Positions 1 to 4,977 of a stretch of DNA of 15,577 bases are shown here, piece after piece. The DNA comes from Clostridia bacterium. GTDB taxonomy: Bacteria; Bacillota; Clostridia; Christensenellales; Borkfalkiaceae. Position numbers and translations under genes: made by a program. A model generated the notes under the pieces. That model was not told where the DNA came from and made no database searches. It saw only the letters and a list, made by a program, of their open reading frames with translations. The first letter of the stretch is position 1. Each line of letters opens with the position of its first letter. The stretch covers positions 1 to 15,577 of the forward strand of contig JAJPXK010000163.1 of NCBI GenBank assembly GCA_021205485.1. The letters run 5' to 3'.

Positions 1-28
1 TAATACATATCTTTGAGGAGGTAAAATT

Positions 29-331
29 TTGTTGCAGAAAGTTGTAATTTGCGGAGTTGACACGTCGGGGCTGCCACTGCTTACGGCAAAGGAACAGACA
101 GACCTTATGATAAAACTTAAGGCTGGCGACGAAAAGGCGAGAGATAAATTTATTGTAGGCAATATGAGGCTTGTGCTTTCCCTCGTCAAAAGATTCTGGG
201 CTAAAAACGCCAACGCAGACGACGTTTTTCAGGCGGGTTGCGTAGGGCTTATCAAGGCTATAGACAACTTTGATTTATCGGTAGGCGTCAAATTTTCCAC
301 CTACGCCGTTCCGATAACATTAGGATGTTGA
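29..331 (+). pseudogene. sigG: 5' fragment of sporulation sigma factor SigG, interrupted by a mobile element
   Basis: SigG directs late forespore transcription after engulfment. The fragment keeps the family N-terminus ('ICGVDTS') and the core-binding region 2.1-2.2, including 'GNMRLVLSLVKRF', 'DDVFQAGCVGLIKAIDNF' and 'KFSTYAVPI' (about residues 44-96). Full SigG is about 258 residues and continues with an IIGEIRRYLRD-like stretch. Here it reads TLGC and stops at 329-331, so the -10 and -35 recognition regions are missing. I checked the bases after 316 in all three frames and none resumes SigG, so this is not a simple frameshift. The start is TTG at 29 (TTG at 32 is also possible), with GAGGAGG at 15-21. 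The family identification is firm. That the missing part lies at the far end of the element is inferred. Confidence 0.93.
311..325. other. Chromosome/element junction (attachment half-site) inside sigG
   Basis: SigG coding similarity ends at codon ATA (314-316), and the following bases no longer encode the invariant I-I-G-E segment. The crossover should lie within these few bases. The exact core and the second junction cannot be placed because the other end of the element is outside the window. The nearest complete recombinase is the large serine recombinase about 1.1 kb away, the usual position for such an integrase relative to its attachment site. Confidence 0.65.
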
Positions 332-349
332 AATCCAAATGATTATCGG
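311..349 (+). promoter_or_regulatory. Hairpin spanning the sigG junction and part of a Shine-Dalgarno sequence
   Basis: CCGATAA (311-317) pairs with TTATCGG (343-349). The stem continues with C318-G341 (A342 bulged), ATT/AAT (319-321 with 338-340), one A-A mismatch, then GGAT/ATCC (323-326 with 333-336), leaving a six-base loop at 327-332. The left base of the stem is host sigG sequence and the right arm is element sequence. The right arm runs into the CGGAGG ribosome binding site (347-352) of the gene starting at 365. The sigG fragment stop codon (329-331) lies in the loop, a geometry that would allow translational coupling. It could instead reflect the dyad symmetry of a recombinase binding site. 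Confidence 0.5.
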
Positions 350-364
350 AGGTAAAAATTATCA

Positions 365-1318
365 ATGAACTCGCAGGAAAAACTCCCTATAACAAGGATA
401 AATGCTATATGTAAGGCAATTACGTTGTTAGAACGACAAGAAAACCGCGCTGAAGAGATATGTATTCTCAAGAAATTAGCAACAGGCGTTCCTATTCTTC
501 AATGGACTGAATGGGTTGTAAGGGATTGCATAGATGATTTCTATTTAGAATATAAAAGGCTACCAACTGTTACAGACCTTAATAAAAGTAACAATTTACC
601 ACAACATCCCAACTTTAAATATTTATTTGGAATTTCTGCAAGTCAATGGCTGAAAAAAAACTATGAATCATATGTGCCGCCAAAGACATCAAGAAAAAAA
701 ACTCTGTTGACTGCGATCAATTTGCTTGATGGTGAAGAACGTCAGCGTCTACAAGAAATGTTATACGAATACCCGATAACAAAATGGAATAACGCAAATC
801 TGATTGACTGTTTTGTTACATATTTTGAAAAATATGGTAAAGTTCCATCCGAAGAAGAAATGGAAAAATCCGATGAATTACCATATTACTCATTGTTTAG
901 CTATAAGTGGAAAACTACATATCTTAAATGGTTAAATGCACATTTGCCATATTTATATGAACAATTTTTAAAGCAACGTAAATATCAAAGAGATTATCGT
1001 AATGAATTCATAAATGAATACAACAGAATAAAACCTAAGACGGAGGCTGATTTTAACAAGAGAAAAAATCCAGAAATGTGTCGGACTTATATCGTAAAAC
1101 GCGCATTAAATATTCCTACTTGGGATGAACTGATAAAACATTGCGGTCTTGTATGTTATAAAATGCTTGATGAAAGAGAAGCAAAAGAACGATCAAAAAT
1201 CAAATCTATCAGTTTAATAAGCGTAGACTGCGGAGAAAATATTCTTTTTAAAGAATTTATTCCAAAAGAAAAGAAGTATGAACTTATCCGAACTTATAAA
1301 GTTGATGATTCTATTTGA
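365..1318 (+). CDS. Unrecognised protein with internal duplication, first gene of the element
   Basis: No function is recognised for this 317-residue protein. It contains two related segments of about 80 residues (about 17-100 and 115-194). Each has an A-I-x-L-L helix, a P-I-x-x-W turn, a conserved Cys, then Y-x-x-x-P-(T/S)-x-x-(D/E), 'KS..LP' and a closing W-L. A third, partial copy (about 214-262) ends with 'NIPTWDELIKHCGL'. These resemble, by eye, the short DNA-binding repeats found next to homing endonucleases, but no nuclease motif is visible. The start is ATG at 365 with CGGAGG 12 bases upstream, partly inside the junction hairpin. It faces the same way as sigG and could be read from the sigG transcript. 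It is AT-rich relative to the sigG fragment. Position makes a recombination directionality factor one possibility, which is unproven. Confidence 0.8.
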   Translation: MNSQEKLPITRINAICKAITLLERQENRAEEICILKKLATGVPILQWTEWVVRDCIDDFYLEYKRLPTVTDLNKSNNLPQHPNFKYLFGISASQWLKKNYESYVPPKTSRKKTLLTAINLLDGEERQRLQEMLYEYPITKWNNANLIDCFVTYFEKYGKVPSEEEMEKSDELPYYSLFSYKWKTTYLKWLNAHLPYLYEQFLKQRKYQRDYRNEFINEYNRIKPKTEADFNKRKNPEMCRTYIVKRALNIPTWDELIKHCGLVCYKMLDEREAKERSKIKSISLISVDCGENILFKEFIPKEKKYELIRTYKVDDSI

Positions 1319-1324
1319 CATTAT

Positions 1325-1347
1325 CGCAATTTAAATACCGCAATTTA
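1325..1347. repeat. Two direct copies of CGCAATTTA
   Basis: CGCAATTTA occurs at 1325-1333 and again at 1339-1347, a 14-base period, just after the stop of the 317-residue gene. It could be a protein-binding site or chance; nothing else supports a role. Confidence 0.35.
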
Positions 1348-1367
1348 GTTGCCCTTGAATGCAAAAG

Positions 1368-1402
1368 AAAAAAGAGCGTGAAATAAATTCACGCTCTTTT
1401 TT
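1368..1402. terminator. Bidirectional rho-independent terminator between convergent genes
   Basis: A perfect inverted repeat, AAAAAAGAGCGTGA (1368-1381) and TCACGCTCTTTTTT (1389-1402) with a seven-base loop, has a T-run on either strand. It can end both the + strand 317-residue gene and the - strand recombinase gene. Confidence 0.9.
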
Positions 1403-1441
1403 ATAACTAATGGTTTCTTTACCTTACTTACCATAACAAAT

Positions 1442-2926
1442 TTAATCATCATTTTTCATAAATGATAAATCATTGTATTTGCTTTTATAAAGATATATAT
1501 CTATATGTCCATTCGTTATAACAACCTTTTCTACAAGTTCTCTTACAACGTTTTGTCTTTGCTTTGCTGTCATTTCTGCCCACATATCAGGAAGAGTTCT
1601 TATTAAGTTAATCCTATCTTCAATACTTACAGAAACTTCTTTCTTTTCTTTAGCTGTTTCAATTTCTCTGCCCAAACGTCTCATATTATTTTGAATCTCT
1701 TGTGCCTGTTTTAACAAATCTTCATCGCCCAAAACAGTATATGCTTTTATCACTCTTTGGTATTGCGCATCTAACTTTTCATACTCCTCTGTTAGTTTAG
1801 TTGCTATTTCATCTACAGATATATTATTCTTTTTTATATCATCGCTATATTGAACAGCAAAATCTAACAATGCTTGCACAACATATTCTTCTACGATATG
1901 CGCATCATAAATATCATTAGTACAATTAGGATCTAATTTCATATGTGGACTACTGCTACCATATTTTGAATAGCAGAGAAGCTTAAGCTGCTGGTTTTTT
2001 CCTTTTCCCCACTTCATGTAACGCATTTTAGCATTACATACACCACAATAAACAATTGAAGAAAGAAGATAATTTGAACATTGACGTGTAACACTTCTTG
2101 ATTGAAGAATGTCCTGAGCTTTAAAAAAAACGTCATCTTCAATTATCCTTTGATGAATGCCCTTATATTGTTCCCCACGAAAAGTAATCTCACCAATGTA
2201 TGTTCTGTTCTTCAAAATATTAAATACCACTACGTCTGAAGAAAATCCTAATGCTTCTGCAATCAATCTTGGAGAGTATTCATTAGTATTATACATTTCA
2301 AACACTTTCTTTACTCTTATTGCATCTTCGGGAATTACTTCAAGAGTATTTGTTTCCTTTGAATATTTATATCCAACAGGAGCAATACCACCACCTTTCC
2401 AAAGTCCATCCATTGCACGTTGCTGTCTACCCAATGAGAGCTTTGCAACAATAGCATCATGATCAAATTCTGCAAATATCGACAGAATAGAAATCAATAT
2501 TCCATAAGTTTGCTTGCTACGGGAATCTATATTATCCTTTACCGCAAAAAAATCGCAATGGCATTTTTCACACTGTTCTTTTAAGAACTTTAGTATAATC
2601 ATTTGCGTTCTTCCAATACGGTCAAGACTATAAGTTATAACAAACTTGACTCGACCCAAATTCATTAAACGATTCATTTCCTGAAATGCTGGTCTATCTA
2701 TATTCATACCAGTATAGCCATCATCAACAAATATAACTGGATTAGGAATATTAAAAGCCTGAACATATTTCCTTATAGCATCAAACTGAAAGTCCAAACC
2801 ATATCCTTCTTGTGCTTGCATATCTGTAGAAACTCTTAAATAGAGTGCTGTAATATTTGTTAAATCTTCCGATATACTATCATAAACAGGAAAGCAAAAT
2901 TTTATATTCTTGCTCTTCTCTTTCAA
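1442..2926 (-). CDS. Large serine recombinase (integrase/excisionase of the element)
   Basis: This is a complete 494-residue large serine recombinase that would cut and rejoin attachment sites to integrate and excise the element. The N-terminal resolvase domain has 'YLRVST' with nucleophile Ser33, 'VDDGYTG' near 67-73, and 'SLDRIGR' supplying Arg103 and Arg106. The recombinase domain follows at about 180-280. A zinc-ribbon has Cys294, Cys297, Cys318 and Cys335. A coiled coil spans about 373-430, and the C-terminus is basic and aromatic. The length is normal for the family. Translation starts at TTG 2926 after GAGGTGAT (near 2932-2940), 23 bases after a 49-residue gene, so the two are probably co-transcribed. 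The region is AT-rich compared with the conjugation genes. Specificity for sigG is inferred from its position beside the junction. Confidence 0.95.
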   Translation of the reverse strand: MKEKSKNIKFCFPVYDSISEDLTNITALYLRVSTDMQAQEGYGLDFQFDAIRKYVQAFNIPNPVIFVDDGYTGMNIDRPAFQEMNRLMNLGRVKFVITYSLDRIGRTQMIILKFLKEQCEKCHCDFFAVKDNIDSRSKQTYGILISILSIFAEFDHDAIVAKLSLGRQQRAMDGLWKGGGIAPVGYKYSKETNTLEVIPEDAIRVKKVFEMYNTNEYSPRLIAEALGFSSDVVVFNILKNRTYIGEITFRGEQYKGIHQRIIEDDVFFKAQDILQSRSVTRQCSNYLLSSIVYCGVCNAKMRYMKWGKGKNQQLKLLCYSKYGSSSPHMKLDPNCTNDIYDAHIVEEYVVQALLDFAVQYSDDIKKNNISVDEIATKLTEEYEKLDAQYQRVIKAYTVLGDEDLLKQAQEIQNNMRRLGREIETAKEKKEVSVSIEDRINLIRTLPDMWAEMTAKQRQNVVRELVEKVVITNGHIDIYLYKSKYNDLSFMKNDD

Positions 2927-2949
2927 AATTATATCACCTCGCTTACAGA

Positions 2950-3099
2950 TTAATTCCCTTCTTGTTTTTTCTGAATTTCAGCCATCTTATTGTAATAAAC
3001 CTCATTTACTAAATTTACGACATATTCGCTTACACAAATATAATTTTTATAATCTTCTTTTTTAAGTTTTTTATCCCCCATATATACAGTTACGGTCAA
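2950..3099 (-). CDS. 49-residue protein upstream of the recombinase
   Basis: A short frame starts at TTG 3099, seven bases after AGGAGG (3106-3111 on the + strand). It encodes a charged 49-residue protein with a beta-like start (TVTVYMGDKK), a central helix (ICVSEYVVNLVNEVYYNKM) and a basic tail. No family is recognised. It ends 23 bases before the recombinase start, so the two form an operon. Small proteins beside serine recombinases are often regulators or directionality factors, but nothing here proves that. The strong ribosome binding site and clean spacing support real translation. Confidence 0.6.
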   Translation of the reverse strand: MTVTVYMGDKKLKKEDYKNYICVSEYVVNLVNEVYYNKMAEIQKKQEGN

Positions 3100-3155
3100 A
3101 TTTAATCCTCCTATTTTTGGTAATTATTTCTCACCTTACTGTTTGAATATTTGCC

Positions 3156-3185
3156 ATAATAATTAAATTTTAATCATTTAACCAA
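3156..3185 (-). promoter_or_regulatory. Possible promoter for the small gene and recombinase
   Basis: On the - strand TTGGTT (3185-3180) and TATTAT (3161-3156) are 18 bases apart, about 57 bases before the 49-residue gene. Both boxes deviate from consensus in an AT-rich stretch, so this is a weak call. Confidence 0.3.
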
Positions 3186-3195
3186 TTTGGGTGAT

Positions 3196-3279
3196 AAAAA
3201 AAGGATCATTGAGAAATTCCAATGCGCTCCTTATCCATTCAGTAAGGTTTTACGTTTCAATAAGAAACGCATTGAAATT
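3196..3279 (-). other. Structured intergenic region with alternative hairpins and a T-run
   Basis: This lies in a 213-base stretch without genes (3100-3312). Arms 3215-3226 and 3268-3279 form a 12-bp stem (one G-U pair in RNA). It encloses two smaller hairpins, CCTTA/TAAGG (3229-3233, 3243-3247) and CGTTTC/GAAACG (3253-3258, 3264-3269), giving a three-way-junction shape. A competing hairpin, CATTG/CAATG (3207-3211 with 3220-3224), shares bases with the outer stem. On the - strand it is followed by seven Ts (3202-3196). This resembles an attenuator between the upstream operon and the recombinase operon, or a protein-binding dyad. No known RNA family is recognised. Confidence 0.4.
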
Positions 3280-3312
3280 AAAATCTCAAAATCCAATTTT
3301 AAGATTATTTAT

Positions 3313-3558
3313 TTAGTTGTCAATGCGATCACTTTCTATTGTATCGTTTTTATTTTCTTTCATAAGTGAAAATGCTTTACGCAAGAAATCAGCTTTAGTC
3401 ATCCCCTCTTCCTCAATATACTGACATAATTCATCGTATTCTTGCCGAGGTAACATCGTCTGAAAATTTCCGTTTTCAGCTCTGCGCTTTACTCTGTTTT
3501 TTTCTTCATACCTGCGGCGGGCTTCCCGCTGTGGTGTGCTTGGTTTTTTAGGGTTCAT
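3313..3558 (-). CDS. Ribbon-helix-helix-like small DNA-binding protein
   Basis: This is an 81-residue protein. A very basic N-terminal half (about residues 1-30, rich in Arg, Lys and Glu) is followed by 'NFQTMLPRQEYDELCQYI' and 'GMTKADFLRKAFSLM'. That strand, helix, turn, helix pattern is typical of MetJ/Arc-type (ribbon-helix-helix) proteins used as repressors or relaxosome accessories in ICEs. ATG 3558 is chosen because AAGGAG lies directly upstream; a longer frame reaching 3591 lacks that signal and would overlap the preceding membrane peptide gene. It is third in an operon with the TnpV-like and 43-residue genes. Its DNA target is not evident. The fold is inferred from the pattern only. 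Confidence 0.7.
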   Translation of the reverse strand: MNPKKPSTPQREARRRYEEKNRVKRRAENGNFQTMLPRQEYDELCQYIEEEGMTKADFLRKAFSLMKENKNDTIESDRIDN

Positions 3559-3569
3559 CTCTTTTCTCC

Positions 3570-3701
3570 TTATCCTTGCGTTATTGCACACAGGATTAAT
3601 CCTATGCCATCCATTATTAAATGCCCTATCAGCATTGCGCCTGCGAATATAAATCCGCCAACTACTATGAGTGTTCCGACTACTTTTCTCAATACTTTCA
3701 T
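3570..3701 (-). CDS. 43-residue hydrophobic membrane peptide
   Basis: A short frame begins at ATG 3701, preceded by AGAGGT at a good distance, and stops at 3570. It encodes a positively charged start (MKVLRK) and then an almost continuous Val/Ile/Gly/Leu-rich stretch (residues 7-41) that should cross the membrane once or twice. The stop codon abuts the ribosome binding site of the ribbon-helix-helix-like gene. The start lies just after the stop of the TnpV-like gene, so spacing supports a genuine operon member. No function is recognised. Confidence 0.6.
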   Translation of the reverse strand: MKVLRKVVGTLIVVGGFIFAGAMLIGHLIMDGIGLILCAITQG

Positions 3702-3712
3702 ATCGCTACCTC

Positions 3713-4075
3713 TTACACATAAACAAGTTCGTTAAGGATTTCTTCTTCGATAAGCTGTTTTATCTCGCTTTCTCTGTGGAGGTCTTCCATAAAATTGCCA
3801 GTACGCTTGTACCTTTCGTCTTTAGACAGTTTTGCATACATAGTTTCATATATTTCATCCGCTTGCCTGTCTATCCCGTGCAAGTATTCAGGATAATCCT
3901 TGCCGAGTGCGGCAACCTTCTCCCACCTGTTTTCTTCAAGATAAATCTTTGCTAAAGTTCCGTACTTGCCGTAAACGTGCTTTATAGGTTTCACATTTTC
4001 ACGGAGAAACTTTATTTCTTCCACCGTTAAGCCTTCTCCGCACTCTTCTTTTGCTTTGATTTCTTCCAAGTTCAT
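3713..4075 (-). CDS. TnpV-like transposon-associated protein
   Basis: This 120-residue acidic, helical protein has the layout of TnpV-type proteins, which often accompany serine recombinases and conjugative transposons in Clostridia and whose role is not established. The matching features are a G-x-x-G-x-x-x-x-x-Y-L-x-E-x-R/N stretch (YGKYGTLAKIYLEENR, about 35-50), a helix with 'YLHGIDRQADEIYETM' (about 64-79), and the closing 'EEEILNELVYV'. The start is ATG 4075 with GGAGGT just upstream. It is the first gene after a good promoter and operator-like dyad (4098-4138) and is followed within 11 bases by the membrane peptide gene. The family assignment is from remembered motifs. Confidence 0.65.
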   Translation of the reverse strand: MNLEEIKAKEECGEGLTVEEIKFLRENVKPIKHVYGKYGTLAKIYLEENRWEKVAALGKDYPEYLHGIDRQADEIYETMYAKLSKDERYKRTGNFMEDLHRESEIKQLIEEEILNELVYV

Positions 4076-4097
4076 ATGTTACCTCCATTTTCTCCTT

Positions 4098-4138
4098 TAT
4101 CGTATATACACGATAACACATTTTTTCTTGTTTGTCAA
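4098..4138 (-). promoter_or_regulatory. Promoter with overlapping palindrome for the TnpV-like operon
   Basis: On the - strand TTGACA (4138-4133), a 17-base spacer, and TATCGT (4115-4110) preceded by TGT form an extended -10 promoter. The -10 lies inside the 18-base near-palindrome at 4098-4115, which has one mismatched pair. This suggests autoregulation by a dimeric repressor, possibly the ribbon-helix-helix-like protein of the same operon. Confidence 0.65.
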
Positions 4139-4178
4139 GAGTTCTCGTGAAAATTGTTTCATAAATATTTTTGCAACT

Positions 4179-4207
4179 AAAAAGTGCCACCAACGGCGAC
4201 ACTTTTT
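4179..4207 (-). terminator. Terminator of the RelB-RelE type operon
   Basis: On the - strand AAAAAGTGTCGCC and GGTGGCACTTTTT form a 13-bp stem (two G-U pairs) with a GTT loop, ending in five Ts. The G-U pairs favour the - strand RNA. It lies 10 bases after the toxin stop. Confidence 0.8.
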
Positions 4208-4216
4208 CTGTTTTAT

Positions 4217-4564
4217 TTAATTGTCAGTTTCGCCTTCATTTCTATCCTTATCGGATAGTTGAGTTGAAATATCCCTGCCGCCATACATTATTCGTAATAC
4301 ATGTACGCTCTGTGTTTGTTCTACAGGCAGATAGAAAATAAGATAATTATCTACTGGAAAATATCGCATACCTTGACTTTTCCAAGGTTCGTCGTTATAA
4401 ACACTATGTCTATAAGGCAATTCCTCCAAACCTTGGATGCTTGACATTATTCTGCCAGCTTGCTTTCTTGCTGTTTCAGGAACAGACAAGTTATTGGATA
4501 TATACTCTGTTATATTCCTTAAGTCAATTCTCGCTTCAGGCGTATAAATTACTTTAAAACTCAT
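4217..4564 (-). CDS. RelE/ParE-family toxin
   Basis: This 115-residue protein has the RelE/ParE layout: N-terminal strand 'FKVIYTPEA', two helices with 'DLRNITEYISNNL' and 'RKQAGRIMSSIQGL', then strands ending in 'MRYFPVDNYLIFYLPV' and 'VHVLRIMYGGRDI'. Family members inhibit growth, the RelE type by cutting mRNA at the ribosome and the ParE type by poisoning gyrase; sequence alone does not decide which. It overlaps the antitoxin stop by four bases (ATGA), giving translational coupling. A short charged tail (about 104-115) extends past the usual end. In an ICE such a pair probably stabilises inheritance. Confidence 0.88.
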   Translation of the reverse strand: MSFKVIYTPEARIDLRNITEYISNNLSVPETARKQAGRIMSSIQGLEELPYRHSVYNDEPWKSQGMRYFPVDNYLIFYLPVEQTQSVHVLRIMYGGRDISTQLSDKDRNEGETDN

Positions 4565-4866
4565 ACACCATAATCCTTACGCATTTCTGTAGCTATATCT
4601 TCAGCAGAATAGCCTCTACCTTCTTTTACTGACTGCATACTTTTTCCTATTTCCGCATCAAATTGCTCTTTAGAGAGTGAACCATAAGAAAGAGGTATAT
4701 TAGACGGCAACTTCATTTCAAAAGGAATTCCCCTTTGAATTACCACCTGATTTAAAAACATACTCACCGCATTAGACATAGGAATGCCAAGTTGATTAAG
4801 TATTGTCTCCGCCTGTTCTTTTACTTCTGGTTCTACTCTTGCAAATACATTAGATGTCCGTGCCAT
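4561..4866 (-). CDS. RelB/DinJ-family antitoxin
   Basis: This 101-residue protein begins with the RelB/DinJ ribbon-helix-helix region: 'SNVFARVEPEVKEQAETIL', then 'LGIPMSNAVSMFLNQVV' and 'GIPFEMKLP' (about residues 5-54). The C-terminal half, which would wrap the toxin, ends in helix 'SAEDIATEMRKDYGV'. Its partner toxin overlaps by four bases. ATG 4866 follows AGGAGGTGATGAT. The promoter and operator repeats upstream fit the usual autorepression by antitoxin and toxin-antitoxin complex. Confidence 0.9.
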   Translation of the reverse strand: MARTSNVFARVEPEVKEQAETILNQLGIPMSNAVSMFLNQVVIQRGIPFEMKLPSNIPLSYGSLSKEQFDAEIGKSMQSVKEGRGYSAEDIATEMRKDYGV

Positions 4867-4885
4867 ATCATCACCTCCTGCTTAT

Positions 4886-4925
4886 ATTATAAGCTATTAG
4901 ATTGCGAATTGCAAGCTATTAGCTT
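4886..4925 (-). promoter_or_regulatory. Promoter and operator of the RelB-RelE type pair
   Basis: On the - strand TTGCAA (4914-4909), a 17-base spacer and consensus TATAAT (4891-4886) precede the antitoxin gene. A perfect 13-base palindrome AAGCTATTAGCTT (4913-4925) abuts the -35, and its left part AAGCTATTAG recurs at 4891-4900 beside the -10. TTGC(GAATT)GCAA lies between. Such repeats are typical antitoxin operators. Confidence 0.75.
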
Positions 4926-4977
4926 ATATTTTATCAAAATTTCATAATTATCTACTACGCAATAGAAAAAGTAGCAC

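Noticed and set aside
300..364. sigG broken by a simple frameshift
   Set aside because: None of the three frames after 316 encodes the conserved IIGEIRRYLRD-like continuation; the sequence is unrelated.
3559..3591. N-terminal extension of the ribbon-helix-helix-like protein
   Set aside because: The extra 11 residues lack a ribosome binding site and overlap the end of the 43-residue membrane peptide gene; ATG 3558 has AAGGAG.
3999..4202. 67-residue frame across the TnpV-like gene promoter
   Set aside because: It overlaps the promoter, the operator-like dyad, part of the TA terminator and the TnpV-like gene in another frame, with no family features.
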